From CAVUPF01 sp963803755 (GTDB taxonomy: Bacteria > Actinomycetota > Thermoleophilia > Solirubrobacterales > 70-9), in contig CAWDNP010000012.1 of NCBI GenBank assembly GCA_963803755.1, forward strand, positions 124,001 through 188,000: 64,000 nucleotides of DNA, in the 5' to 3' direction. The translations under genes were made by a program, and so were the position numbers. The notes beneath the pieces were generated by a model that was not told the DNA's origin, did no database searches, and saw nothing but the letters and a program-made list of their open reading frames with translations. Below, piece by piece: positions 1 through 9,160 of this stretch. Numbering within the stretch: the stretch's first letter is position 1; each line of letters starts with the position of its first letter.

Positions 1-1179
1 GGCGCGCCGATCCCGGTCGTCTACTGTGAGGACTGCGGGGTAGTCCCCGTTCCCGAGGATCGGCTCCCGGTCGAGCTGCCCGAGATCGAGGACTACGCGC
101 CGCAGGGCCGCAGCCCACTGGCCGCCGCCGAGGAGTGGGTCGCCGCCGAGTGTCCGCGCTGCGGCGGCGCGGCCCGTCGCGAGACCGACACCATGGACAC
201 CTTCGTCGACTCCTCCTGGTATTTCATTCGCTACCTCGACCCGCGCAACGAAGCAGCGGCCTGGAACCGCTCCGCGGCCGACCACTGGCTGCCGGTCGAC
301 CAATACATCGGCGGGGTCGAGCACGCGATCTTGCATTTGATGTATGCGCGCTTCCTGACCAAGGCGCTCGCCGATCTCGGCCACCTCGACGTGCAGGAGC
401 CGTTCGCCAATCTCTTTGCCCAGGGAATGATCACCCGTGACGGGGCGAAGATGTCGAAGTCGAGGGGCAACACTGTCAGCCCCGGCGAGTACGTCGAGCG
501 CTACGGGGCCGATACCGCTCGCACCTACATCTGCTTCATGGGCCCGCCCGAGCGTGGTGGCGACTGGTCCGATGAGGGGGTGGAGGGGGTCAACCGCTTC
601 CTCGCGAGGCTGTGGAGGCTCTGCGAGGAGGTCGCATCGAAGGACGCCGGCGAGGTCGATGCGGGTGTCGCTACGGGCGACGCTCGCGCCCTGCTCGCAA
701 AGGCCCACTGGGCGATCGACAAGGTCACCCGCGACTTCCAACGCGGCTTCCAGTTCAACACCGCGATCGCCGCCGTGATGGAGCTGGTCAACGATGCCTA
801 TCGGCTCAAGGACGGCCTCTACAGCGACCCTCCGGGCGCCGCTGCGGTCCGCTTCGCCACGGCGACCGCAGCCTCGCTGGTCTTCCCGTTTGCGCCCCAC
901 CTGGGGGCCGAGACGTGGGAGCGATTGCGCGCGGGGCGCGTCTGGGAGCAGCCTTGGCCGGTGGCTGACCCGACGCTGCTGGCGAGCGACACGGTGACCC
1001 TGATCGTCCAGGTCAACGGCAAGCTGCGAGACCGCATCGAGGCCCGCTCCGAGGCCCCTCGCGAGGAGTTGCTGCGCCTTGCCAGGGAGAGCGAGAAGGT
1101 GAGCCGGCACCTCGACGGCAAAGAGGTCGTCAAGGAGGTTGTAGTCCCAGGCAGGCTGGTCAATCTGGTGGTTCGCTGA
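1..1179 (+). CDS. leuS: Leucyl-tRNA synthetase, C-terminal part (5' end outside window)
   Basis: Open from the first base, so the N-terminal part of this class I aminoacyl-tRNA synthetase lies outside; 392 residues are present. The fragment begins in a zinc-ribbon-like segment (paired CxxC at its start and again near residue 52), followed by the TFVDSSWYF motif typical of bacterial LeuRS. The KMSKS ATP-binding loop is at nt 448-462. An anticodon-binding domain and the small C-terminal domain (VQVNGKLRDR) follow. LeuRS charges tRNA-Leu in the cytoplasm. Stop TGA. Confidence 0.97.
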   Translation, partial: GAPIPVVYCEDCGVVPVPEDRLPVELPEIEDYAPQGRSPLAAAEEWVAAECPRCGGAARRETDTMDTFVDSSWYFIRYLDPRNEAAAWNRSAADHWLPVDQYIGGVEHAILHLMYARFLTKALADLGHLDVQEPFANLFAQGMITRDGAKMSKSRGNTVSPGEYVERYGADTARTYICFMGPPERGGDWSDEGVEGVNRFLARLWRLCEEVASKDAGEVDAGVATGDARALLAKAHWAIDKVTRDFQRGFQFNTAIAAVMELVNDAYRLKDGLYSDPPGAAAVRFATATAASLVFPFAPHLGAETWERLRAGRVWEQPWPVADPTLLASDTVTLIVQVNGKLRDRIEARSEAPREELLRLARESEKVSRHLDGKEVVKEVVVPGRLVNLVVR

Positions 1180-1213
1180 GAGGCCTCTCATGGCCTTCGG
1201 CTCCGGCATCTGG

Positions 1214-1219
1214 TACAAA
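1214..1219 (+). promoter_or_regulatory. -10-like hexamer TACAAA for leaderless cupin gene
   Basis: TACAAA ends 8 nt before the ATG at 1228 and no Shine-Dalgarno is visible. The spacing puts the transcription start at or near the start codon. Confidence 0.45.
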
Positions 1220-1227
1220 GCGCGCGA

Positions 1228-1626
1228 ATGCTCGTCAGGCGCCTCGACGAAGCCCCGGTGGAGGAGTGGCACCGCCTCCGCTCCCACGTTCTCATGGACG
1301 CGGGGGAACTGGGCTCGCGCAACCTCTCGGTCACCTGGTTGGAGATACCGATCGGGACCGAGCAGGCGCTGCGCTCCCACGAGGAGGGCGAGCAGGTCTA
1401 CGTGGTCGTCCGGGGGGCGGGCACGATGTCTGTGGCGGGCGACACTCAGCCGGTGGGGGAGGGCGATCTGATCCTGGTCCCGCCCGCCACCGACCACTCG
1501 ATTGCAAACGACGGCCAGGGTGAGCTCGCCTGCGTGTCCGTTCAGTCCCCTCCCGTCTCGGTCGCCGAGCTGTATGGCGGGCAGATGGCCGAAGTGTCCG
1601 GTTATGAGGACGACGAAGGTCCGTAG
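1228..1626 (+). CDS. Small cupin-domain protein
   Basis: A 132-residue single-domain cupin. The conserved barrel is recognisable from about residues 38-105: the first motif is represented by EQALRSHEEGEQVYVVVRG and the second by GDLILVPPATDHSIAN, which offer His/Glu metal ligands. Proteins of this type bind a metal and either catalyse small-molecule reactions or sense ligands; the substrate cannot be read from the sequence. It stands alone between leuS and holA with its own -10-like hexamer. The tail is acidic. Confidence 0.8.
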   Translation: MLVRRLDEAPVEEWHRLRSHVLMDAGELGSRNLSVTWLEIPIGTEQALRSHEEGEQVYVVVRGAGTMSVAGDTQPVGEGDLILVPPATDHSIANDGQGELACVSVQSPPVSVAELYGGQMAEVSGYEDDEGP

Positions 1627-1767
1627 GCGAATCATCTGAGTACCTGCTGGGGCCGCGCACCACCTGCCTGTCATGCGCGTACCAATCTCGAAGGCAACCG
1701 TCGTCCCGGCGTCCACCGAGTCGATCAAGCGAGTGCGAACGGCTGAGGAGTCAGCGGGGGCCGTCAC

Positions 1768-1773
1768 TAGACT
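1768..1773 (+). promoter_or_regulatory. -10 hexamer TAGACT for leaderless holA
   Basis: TAGACT ends 7 nt before GTG 1781. It helps choose GTG 1781 over the much earlier ATG at 1673 and the ATG at 1793. Confidence 0.55.
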
Positions 1774-1780
1774 CGAACCA

Positions 1781-2761
1781 GTGGTCGAGGAGATGCGCTC
1801 GCTCTATCTGATCGCCGGCACCGACCAGGCGAAGATCGACGCCACCCGCGCCCGGCTGCGTGCCCGTGCGGAGGGCGAAGGCGGCGCCGCCGCGCTGGAG
1901 GTCTTTGAGCCGAGCGAGGGCAGGGGAGCACCCGATCACGAGGCGCTGCTGGGGGCGATCCCAGCGATGTCGCTCACCGAGTCCCGCCGCTACCTGCTCG
2001 CCGACGGAGTCGAGCGCTGGCGCGACCGCCAGCAGGAGGAGGTCGCCGAGGCGCTCTCAAGGCTCCCCCCGGACCTCACCGTGGTGTTGATCGCCCGCGC
2101 CAAGGCGCCGACCAAACTCGCCCGCGCGGTCAGGGCCGCGCAGGGTGAGGTCCATGAGTTCGAGGCGCCGAAGGCCCGCGATATGCCTCGGGCTCTTCTC
2201 ACCGACGCCAAGCGGCTCGGATTCCGGCTCGACCCGGTCGCCGCCCGGGCTCTGGTCGAGCGGATGGGCCCCAACCCGATCCGGCTCTCCCACGAGCTGG
2301 AGCGCCTGGCGCTCTGGGCGGGGCAGGGGGGAGAGGTCACCGCCGCTGATCTCGAGGCGATGGTCGCCGATACTTCCGAGACCGCCGTCTGGTCCCTCTC
2401 TGACGCACTCCTTGAGCGCGATCCGGCGCGCGCCCTTGAGATCGGGGAGCGTCTGATCGACCAGGGCGAGAACGTCACCGGCCTGGTCTACGGCCTCGCC
2501 TCGCGTCTGCGTAGTGCTTTCGCGGCCGCCGCCCAACTGGAAGAGGGCGTTCCTCCCAAGCAGGTCGAGTCGAGCCTGGCGATGCATCCCTACGCGGCGC
2601 GCCAGCTCCTCACCCGCGTCCGCGACGTCGACCTCGGCCACCTGCGGGGTGCGACCGAGGTGCTCGCCGACCTCGAGGTCTCCTGCCGCGGGGGGGCCGA
2701 CTACGGCGACGAGCTGGCGCTCACGCTGGCCCTCAGGCGGGCGGCCGGCTCTCCGGCCTGA
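1781..2761 (+). CDS. holA: DNA polymerase III delta subunit
   Basis: The 326-residue product has the length and organisation of HolA, the clamp-loader subunit that opens the beta clamp. The N-terminal half opens with a beta strand (MRSLYLIAGTD) in place of a Walker motif, as usual for delta. The middle carries the conserved ANPIRLSHELERL-like helix (here GPNPIRLSHELERLALW), and the C-terminal helical collar domain ends the protein. GTG 1781 is chosen because of the upstream TAGACT; ATG 1793 is the alternative. It converges with rpsT, whose stop codon directly abuts. Confidence 0.9.
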   Translation: MVEEMRSLYLIAGTDQAKIDATRARLRARAEGEGGAAALEVFEPSEGRGAPDHEALLGAIPAMSLTESRRYLLADGVERWRDRQQEEVAEALSRLPPDLTVVLIARAKAPTKLARAVRAAQGEVHEFEAPKARDMPRALLTDAKRLGFRLDPVAARALVERMGPNPIRLSHELERLALWAGQGGEVTAADLEAMVADTSETAVWSLSDALLERDPARALEIGERLIDQGENVTGLVYGLASRLRSAFAAAAQLEEGVPPKQVESSLAMHPYAARQLLTRVRDVDLGHLRGATEVLADLEVSCRGGADYGDELALTLALRRAAGSPA

Positions 2762-3028
2762 TTACTTGGCGGAGCTGGACGCGAGTTTGGCCGCCCGGGC
2801 CTTCTTGCGCGCGCCGGTGTTCCGGTGCAAGGCGCCCTTCTGCACTGCCTTGTCGATCTTTGAGACCAGCGAGCGGTGCTCGGCCTCGATCACGCTCGCA
2901 TCGCCACCCTCCACAGCGCTCTGCAGGCGGCGGAAGTGGGTCTTCACCGTGCTGGTCAACAGGCGGTTCTCCACCCGCTCGCGCTCGCTGCGTAGGATGC
3001 GCTTCTTCTGTGAGGCTATGTTGGCCAT
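2762..3028 (-). CDS. rpsT: 30S ribosomal protein S20
   Basis: An 88-residue, Lys/Arg-rich, all-helical protein starting MANIASQKKR and containing the RNRAVKS-like segment of S20 (here ENRLLTSTVKTHFRR). S20 binds 16S rRNA early in 30S assembly. The gene lies back-to-back with murJ and tail-to-tail with holA; the holA-rpsT arrangement is common in bacteria. The upstream TATAGT on the minus strand (3076-3081) leaves a leader of about 40 nt, unlike many genes here. Confidence 0.97.
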   Translation of the reverse strand: MANIASQKKRILRSERERVENRLLTSTVKTHFRRLQSAVEGGDASVIEAEHRSLVSKIDKAVQKGALHRNTGARKKARAAKLASSSAK

Positions 3029-3075
3029 GAGTCAAGTGCCTGAGCTGGCGCCGAGCCGGCTCCGGGCGGCCGCCG

Positions 3076-3083
3076 ACTATAGC
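3076..3083. promoter_or_regulatory. Overlapping divergent -10 elements, rpsT (minus) and murJ (plus)
   Basis: The bases ACTATAGC read TATAGT on the minus strand (rpsT direction) and TATAGC on the plus strand (murJ direction, 13 nt before TTG 3097). The two promoters would share almost the same core. Confidence 0.4.
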
Positions 3084-3096
3084 GACTGAGACCAGC

Positions 3097-4776
3097 TTGG
3101 AGACGCCCAAGGCACCCGACACACCCGAGCGCGAGGAGGCCACGGTGGACTCCGACGCGGCGCTGCGCGCCGCCGAGGCATTCGACCCCGGTGAGGGCCT
3201 GACCGGCGAGCCGGCCCCCGGCCGCCAGGCGGGGCGCATCGCCCGCTCCACCGCCTTCTTCTCGATTGCCACCGCCGCCTCGCGGATCGCCGGCCTGGCC
3301 AGGGAAGTGGTCGCCGCCGGCTACTACGGGGTCAACGGGCCGATGTCGGCCTTCACGATTGCCTTCCAGGTCCCCAACCTGGTCCGCAGCCTCTTCGCCG
3401 ATGCGGCGCTCCAACCCGCATTCGTCCCGGTCTTCACCGAGCAGCTCCAGCAGAAGAACTACAGGGAGGCGTTCCGGCTCGCCTCGACCCTGCTGCTGAT
3501 CGTGACCATGGTCCTGGGCGCGATCACCGCCTTCTTCGTGGTGGTGGCCCCGGTCGTGATGCCGATCTTCGCCCCCGGCTTCAAGGGCGAGATCCTCGAA
3601 CTGACCATCACCCTCTCCCGCATCCTCTTCCCGATCCTAATCCTGCTCGGGCTCAGCGGGGTCGTCGTCGGCATCCTCAACAGCTATGACCGCTTTGGCG
3701 CCTTCGCGATCGCGCCGCTGTTTTGGAACCTGACGATCATCGCCGTGCTGGTCCTTTTGATACCGGCCTTCCACGGCCGCGACCGCATCTACGCCTACGC
3801 GATCGCCATTCTCGTCGGCACCCTGATCCAGCTGCTGATCCCCGTCTTTGACTTGCGCAACACGCCGTTTAGGTTCCACTGGAGTTTTGAGTGGCGCCAC
3901 CCCGGGGTGCGCCGCGTCTTGCTGTTGATGCTGCCGGTGACGATCAGCCTCGGCCTGATCAACTTCAACCAGCTGATCAACAGCTTCTTCGGCAGCCTCG
4001 TGTCCGAAGAAGCGCCGGCGGCGATCGACAAAGCGTTCCGCATCTACCAGCTGCCGCAGGGGATCTTCTCGGTGGCGATCGCAACCGTGCTCTTCCCGAC
4101 CCTCGCCCGCTTCGCCAATCGCGGTGAGATCGACAACCTGCGCGCCACGATGGCAAACGGAATGCGCCAGATCCTCTTCGTCTTGGTCCCCGCCGCCGCC
4201 GCCATCCTCGCCCTCTCTGAACCGATGATCCGGCTTGTCTACCAGCGCGGCGAGTTCAACTCGGCGCAGACCACCCTGGTAGCGACGGCGCTCTTCTGGT
4301 TTGCCTTCTCGCTGCCGACCAACGGCATCTACCTGCTCCAGACCCGCACCTTCTTCAGCCTCCAGCGCCCCTGGCTTGCGACCGGCCTGGCCGTGGTGGA
4401 CCTAGTCGTCTCGGCGCTGGCGGCGCTGTTCCTCTACAAGCCGTTCGGGGTGGGGGGGATCGTCGCCGGCACCGGCATTGGCACCACGGCGGCCGTGGTA
4501 GCCCAGGCAGTGGTACTGCGCCACGAGTTCGGCGGGCTGGAGTTCGACAGACTGCTCTCGACTGCCCTACGAATCACGCTCGCATCACTCGCCCTCGCGG
4601 CGGTTGGCTACGGCGTCTGGCACGTCCTGTATCAGGCTCTCGGATCGGGGCTGCTCAGCCAGGTCGTCTCCCTGGGCAGCGGCTTGGCGCTCGGCGCCGC
4701 CGTCTACCTCGCCTTCGCCAAACTCTTCCGCATCGCCGAGCTGGAGCAGATATTGCGCCTTCTGCGGCGCCGCTAG
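3097..4776 (+). CDS. murJ: Lipid II flippase MurJ
   Basis: A 559-residue membrane protein of the MOP/MVF superfamily. It has an acidic cytoplasmic N-terminal tail of about 50 residues, then SIATAASRIAGLAREVVAA, the first helix with the conserved Arg region, then about 14 predicted membrane helices. MurJ flips lipid II across the membrane for peptidoglycan synthesis. The start is TTG 3097; no ATG gives the full first helix. The TAG stop is directly followed by the ATG of the next gene, so the two are probably co-transcribed. Confidence 0.93.
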   Translation: METPKAPDTPEREEATVDSDAALRAAEAFDPGEGLTGEPAPGRQAGRIARSTAFFSIATAASRIAGLAREVVAAGYYGVNGPMSAFTIAFQVPNLVRSLFADAALQPAFVPVFTEQLQQKNYREAFRLASTLLLIVTMVLGAITAFFVVVAPVVMPIFAPGFKGEILELTITLSRILFPILILLGLSGVVVGILNSYDRFGAFAIAPLFWNLTIIAVLVLLIPAFHGRDRIYAYAIAILVGTLIQLLIPVFDLRNTPFRFHWSFEWRHPGVRRVLLLMLPVTISLGLINFNQLINSFFGSLVSEEAPAAIDKAFRIYQLPQGIFSVAIATVLFPTLARFANRGEIDNLRATMANGMRQILFVLVPAAAAILALSEPMIRLVYQRGEFNSAQTTLVATALFWFAFSLPTNGIYLLQTRTFFSLQRPWLATGLAVVDLVVSALAALFLYKPFGVGGIVAGTGIGTTAAVVAQAVVLRHEFGGLEFDRLLSTALRITLASLALAAVGYGVWHVLYQALGSGLLSQVVSLGSGLALGAAVYLAFAKLFRIAELEQILRLLRRR

Positions 4777-6717
4777 ATGCTCGATGCCGGGCGCTATCTA
4801 CTGGGTGTCGCCGAGCTTGCGGTACTCGCAGGCTTCGCCACCCTGGGAGCTGCGCGAGTGCGCTCGCGGTTGCTGCCCGGCTTTTCGGGGCCTCCCGCCT
4901 GGATTGCGACTGCGGTGGTGGCGCTGGCACTTGTGATCTGGGTCGCCGAGCTGCTTGGGACCTTCGGCGCGTTCAAGGCTTTGCCCTACATTCTGTGTGT
5001 TGTCGCGGCAGGGCTCGGCATCTGGGCGCTCGGTCGGGGGTCCAGCGGAGGAGTCATTCCAAGTCCGACGCCCGAAGCCGAGACGGTGGCCACGGTGCTC
5101 GCGCTGCTGGTCGCTGCGGGCGCGGTCCTCCACTTTGCTGCGGGCGTGCAGTTGCGCCTCAGCACAGGGATGACCGGGTTCGATTCGACCTGGTACCACG
5201 GGCCGCTTGCCGCCGAGTTCTTCCAGACCGGGAACACGTTTAGCCTGCACTTCATCGCGCCGCAGTACTTGGCGTGGTTTTATCCGGCCAACTCGGAACT
5301 CTTCCACGCGGTTGGGATGGTGGCGTTCGGCCGCGACATCCTCTCTCCGCTACTCAATTTCGGATGGCTCCTAGGTTGCCTGTTCGCTGCTTGGTGTATT
5401 GGGCGGCCGTACCGCGTTGCGGCGGCGTCGCTGGCGTTGGTCTCGATCGCGCTGAGTGTCCCGGTGTTGGGCGATCAGGCCGGGGAGGCGCGCAACGACA
5501 TCGTCGGGATCTTCTTCCTGCTCGCTGCCGTTGCGGTTGGCGTCAATGCCTGGGAGGCTCGCTCGGATCGACGACTCTCGACTGGAGCGCTCGTGGTCGT
5601 CGGGCTGGCGGCGGGGTTGGCGGCTGGGACCAAGCTCAACTTCGTGCCGCCCGCCGCAGTGCTTGTGATCGGGCTGGTCGCGATCGCACCCAGAGGGGGG
5701 AGGCGGCGCGCCCTCGCGGCCGCCGGCCTGCCCGCGCTGGCCGGGGGCGGCTACTGGTACCTGCGGAACCTGATCCAGGCCGGCAACCCGCTGCCCTGGG
5801 TGCGCCACCTGGGGCCGATCTCCCTCCCGTCCCCCGACCAGGCGCTGGGCGGCCGCGAAGCGCACAGCGTCTTCGATTACCTGACCAACGGCTCGGTCTG
5901 GTCACACTGGTTCTTGCCGGGGTTGCAGCAGGGGCTCTGGATCGTCTGGCCGTTGCTCGGCGGGCTGGCGCTGGCCGGGCTGCTGCTATGTCTCGGGCGC
6001 GGCGCAAGCCCGCTGCTGCGGGTCTTCGGGGCGGTCGGGTTGGTCGCGGCGTTGACTTGGCTGCTCGCGCCGACCTCGGCGGAGGGGCCCGCCGGGATGC
6101 CGCGCGGGTTCGAGTCCGCGCTTCGCTACCTGACCCCGACCCTGATCCTCGGCATGGCGCTGCTGCCGATCACGCCTGCACTGAGGGAGCGGATCCGCCG
6201 CTGGGCGTCGCTCGGCCCCCGCCGGAGGTGGGCGGTGCCCGCCTGGGCTCCGGTGGCCCTGGGGGTGCTGCTGCTGGCGGCGGTGGCGTTCGGCTATCGA
6301 GAGCAACGCAGCTACCTCCAGCACCGCTACGCCCATCCCGGCTTCACGACCCAGGGCCTTGACGCCGCCTTCCGCTGGGCGCGCTCGATCTCTGGTGCTC
6401 GCATAGCTACGACCAGCACCCGCCAGTACCCGCTGTTCGGGACTGATCTCTCAAACCATGTCCAGTACGTCGGCATCGAGCGCCCCCACGGCGGCTTCGT
6501 CGCCCCCACCACTTGCCGCTCATGGCGTCGCCAGCTAAACGCCGGCCATTATGAATACGTGGTCGCCAGCCGCGATCGCATCGAACCGGGCAAGCCGGCC
6601 TATCCCCCAACGGTTCTATGGACTGAAGGTCCCGGCGCCACCGCCATCCTCAGAAAGCCCCCCACGGTCGTCTTCCACATCAGGACCCAACTGAACCCGT
6701 CGTCCTGCCCCAAGTAG
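4777..6717 (+). CDS. Polytopic membrane protein, GT-C glycosyltransferase-like
   Basis: The 646-residue product has roughly 11-13 hydrophobic helices. An acidic first extracytoplasmic loop (TGFDSTWYHGPLAAEFFQ) resembles the catalytic loop of lipid-linked-sugar GT-C transferases (PMT/ArnT-like), and a soluble C-terminal segment of about 110 residues follows the last helix. It starts immediately after the murJ stop, which suggests an envelope role. The GT-C assignment is inference from topology; sugar and acceptor are unknown. The 190 nt between it and lepA contain nothing I can identify. Confidence 0.6.
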   Translation: MLDAGRYLLGVAELAVLAGFATLGAARVRSRLLPGFSGPPAWIATAVVALALVIWVAELLGTFGAFKALPYILCVVAAGLGIWALGRGSSGGVIPSPTPEAETVATVLALLVAAGAVLHFAAGVQLRLSTGMTGFDSTWYHGPLAAEFFQTGNTFSLHFIAPQYLAWFYPANSELFHAVGMVAFGRDILSPLLNFGWLLGCLFAAWCIGRPYRVAAASLALVSIALSVPVLGDQAGEARNDIVGIFFLLAAVAVGVNAWEARSDRRLSTGALVVVGLAAGLAAGTKLNFVPPAAVLVIGLVAIAPRGGRRRALAAAGLPALAGGGYWYLRNLIQAGNPLPWVRHLGPISLPSPDQALGGREAHSVFDYLTNGSVWSHWFLPGLQQGLWIVWPLLGGLALAGLLLCLGRGASPLLRVFGAVGLVAALTWLLAPTSAEGPAGMPRGFESALRYLTPTLILGMALLPITPALRERIRRWASLGPRRRWAVPAWAPVALGVLLLAAVAFGYREQRSYLQHRYAHPGFTTQGLDAAFRWARSISGARIATTSTRQYPLFGTDLSNHVQYVGIERPHGGFVAPTTCRSWRRQLNAGHYEYVVASRDRIEPGKPAYPPTVLWTEGPGATAILRKPPTVVFHIRTQLNPSSCPK

Positions 6718-6907
6718 CGGCAGCTTCCGCGGGTGGCGTCGGGCTGGGTGTCATCCTTGGGCTGCGCGCTGCTCTGAGTGTGGGGACTTTTCGCTTGCAT
6801 GGTCGAGCCTTCCCTCTCCGGCCTTCACCCGGCGGAGAACGCCCCACCCCGACGACAAGGCCCACGGCCGAAGCGCATTCGTGCAGCCGCCATACTCCGG
6901 CCGGTCC

Positions 6908-8701
6908 ATGGACCGCATCCGCAACTTCTCGATCATCGCCCACATCGACCACGGCAAGTCGACCCTGGCCGACCGCATCCTCGAGATCACCGAGGCGGTC
7001 GACCCGAAGAAGATGCGCGCCCAGGTGCTCGACTCGATGGATCTCGAGCGGGAGCGCGGGATCACGATCAAGGCGCAGGCGGTGAGGGTCGACTACCGCG
7101 CCTCCGACGGTGAGACTTACCACCTGCACCTGATCGACACCCCCGGCCACGTCGACTTCTCCTATGAGGTCTCGCGCAGCCTCGCCGCCTGCGAGGGGGC
7201 GTTGCTGGTCGTCGACGCCGCCCAGGGGGTCGAGGCGCAGACCGTCGCCAACACCTACCTGGCGATCGAGAACGAACTGGAGCTGATCCCGGTGATCAAC
7301 AAGGTCGACCTGCCCGGTGCCGAGCCGGAGCGCGTCGCAGGGGAGATCGCCGACCTACTCGGCGGCGATCCCGGTGAGGTGCTGCGGATCTCGGCCAAGA
7401 CCGGAGAGGGGGTGGTCGAGGTGCTGGAGGCGATCGTCGACCGCATCCCGCCACCGCAGGGAGACCCGGCGGCGCCGCCGCGCGCCCTCATCTTTGACTC
7501 CGAGTTCGACCAGTACCGGGGCGTGATCGCCTACGTGCGAATGGTCGACGGAGTCTTCCGCAAGCGCGAGCAGGTCCTCGCCATGCAGAACGGCACCGAG
7601 GCCGACATCGACGACATTGGCTTCTTCCGCCCTCAGATGTCCCCCGCTCCGGGAATGGAAGCGGGCGAGGTCGGCTACGTGATCACAGGCCTCAAGGACG
7701 TCGCCAAGCTGCGGGTCGGTGACACGCTAACCGCACTTAATCGGGCCGCCTCGGAGCCGCTGGAGGGATACCGCGAGGTGAAGCCGATGGTCTTCTGCGG
7801 GCTCTTCCCGATCGATACCGACCGCTACGAAGACCTCCGCGACGCGCTCGACAAGCTGGCCCTCAACGACGCGGCCCTCTCCTATGAGCCGGAGACCTCC
7901 AACGCACTCGGCTTCGGCTTTCGCTGCGGTTTCCTCGGCCTCCTCCACATGGAGATCGTGCGCGAGCGGTTGGAGCGCGAGTACGGACTGGAGTTGCTGG
8001 CGACGACCCCGAACGTGCGCTACGAGGTCAAGCTGATCGGGGGTGAGACGGTCGAGGTCCGCAGCCCGACCGAGATGCCCGATCCGGGCTCGATCCTCGA
8101 GATCGACGAGCCTTACATCCGGGCGACGATCATCGCCCCCTCGGACTACGTCGGCGCGGTGATGGAGCTTTGCCAGAAGCGCCGCGGCACCCACGTCGAC
8201 ATGCACTACCTCAGTCCGCAGCGGGTGCAGATCCGCTACGACCTACCGCTGGCCGAGATCGTGCTCGACTTCTTCGACTACCTGAAGTCCTCCACCCGCG
8301 GCTACGCCTCGCTGGACTACGAGACGATCGGCAACCACCCCGGCGACCTGGTCAAGCTCGACATCCTGCTCGCCGGCGACAAGGTCGACGCGCTCTCGGT
8401 GATCGTTCACCGCGACTTCGCCTATGAGCAGGGCAAAGCCTTAGTCGAGCGCTTGCGCAAGACGATTCCGCGGCAGCTGTTCGACATCCCGGTGCAGGCG
8501 GCGATCGGCTCGAGGGTACTGGCGCGCGAGACGGTAAAGGCCCTGCGCAAGGACGTCACCGCGAAGCTATACGGCGGCGACGTTACCCGCAAGCAGAAGC
8601 TGCTGAAGAAGCAAAAAGCGGGCAAGAAGCGGATGAAGCAGGTGGGGCGGGTAGAGGTGCCGCAGGAGGCGTTCCTAGCGGTGCTGGAGCTCGATGAATA
8701 G
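6908..8701 (+). CDS. lepA: Elongation factor 4 (LepA)
   Basis: A 597-residue translational GTPase. G1 is AHIDHGKST, switch II is DTPGHVDFSYEVSR and G4 is NKVDLP. The EF-G-like domains II, III and V follow, then the LepA-specific C-terminal domain ending in KKQKAGKKRMKQVGRVEVPQ. LepA back-translocates or rescues stalled ribosomes. The start is placed at ATG 6908 (MDRIRNFSIIAHIDH), which matches the family; an in-frame GTG at 6881 would add nine residues. Confidence 0.97.
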   Translation: MDRIRNFSIIAHIDHGKSTLADRILEITEAVDPKKMRAQVLDSMDLERERGITIKAQAVRVDYRASDGETYHLHLIDTPGHVDFSYEVSRSLAACEGALLVVDAAQGVEAQTVANTYLAIENELELIPVINKVDLPGAEPERVAGEIADLLGGDPGEVLRISAKTGEGVVEVLEAIVDRIPPPQGDPAAPPRALIFDSEFDQYRGVIAYVRMVDGVFRKREQVLAMQNGTEADIDDIGFFRPQMSPAPGMEAGEVGYVITGLKDVAKLRVGDTLTALNRAASEPLEGYREVKPMVFCGLFPIDTDRYEDLRDALDKLALNDAALSYEPETSNALGFGFRCGFLGLLHMEIVRERLEREYGLELLATTPNVRYEVKLIGGETVEVRSPTEMPDPGSILEIDEPYIRATIIAPSDYVGAVMELCQKRRGTHVDMHYLSPQRVQIRYDLPLAEIVLDFFDYLKSSTRGYASLDYETIGNHPGDLVKLDILLAGDKVDALSVIVHRDFAYEQGKALVERLRKTIPRQLFDIPVQAAIGSRVLARETVKALRKDVTAKLYGGDVTRKQKLLKKQKAGKKRMKQVGRVEVPQEAFLAVLELDE

Positions 8702-8704
8702 AGA

Positions 8705-8710
8705 TAGGGT
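8705..8710 (+). promoter_or_regulatory. -10 hexamer TAGGGT for leaderless MaoC-like gene
   Basis: TAGGGT ends 7 nt before ATG 8718 and favours that start over ATG 8694, which overlaps lepA. Confidence 0.55.
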
Positions 8711-8717
8711 GCCCGCG

Positions 8718-9158
8718 ATGGCGATTAAGGCGGAGGCGATAGACAAGGAGTGGCCCGCCACGACGTATGAGGTGGGCAAGGAGAAGATCAGGGAGTACGC
8801 GACGGTGCTCGGGATCGACAACCCGGTCCACTTTGATCGTGAGACCGCGAAGGCGGCGGGCTTTCGGGACGTCGTCGCGCCACCGATGTTCTGCGTCGTC
8901 TACAGCGCGCCGGCGCTGGCGCCGGCGATGTTTGACCCCGAGGTGGGGATGAACTTCGCGACGATGGTGCACGGCGGCCAGGAGTTCGAGTGGGGCGAGC
9001 CGGCCTGCTCTGGGGATGAGATAACGACGACCGCGAAGTGCTTGGAGATCTTCGAGAAAGACGGCAAGGGCTTCTACGTCTTCGAGACCAACTCGGTCAA
9101 CCAGAACGGCGATCAGGTCGTGCGGGGTGTCTGGACCAACATCGTCAGGGGGGTGTGA
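8718..9158 (+). CDS. MaoC/HadA-like dehydratase, N-terminal hot-dog subunit
   Basis: A 146-residue hot-dog-fold protein of the FAS1-like dehydratase type (HadA/HadC-like partner subunit of (3R)-hydroxyacyl-ACP or -CoA dehydratases). The segment IDNPVHFDRETAKAAGFRD corresponds to the MaoC active-site region. The gene is followed after 2 nt by a second, canonical MaoC gene, so the two products probably form a heterodimer as in HadAB. The actual acyl substrate is not deducible. ATG 8718 is preferred because of the leaderless promoter hexamer. Confidence 0.8.
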   Translation: MAIKAEAIDKEWPATTYEVGKEKIREYATVLGIDNPVHFDRETAKAAGFRDVVAPPMFCVVYSAPALAPAMFDPEVGMNFATMVHGGQEFEWGEPACSGDEITTTAKCLEIFEKDGKGFYVFETNSVNQNGDQVVRGVWTNIVRGV

Positions 9159-9160
9159 GC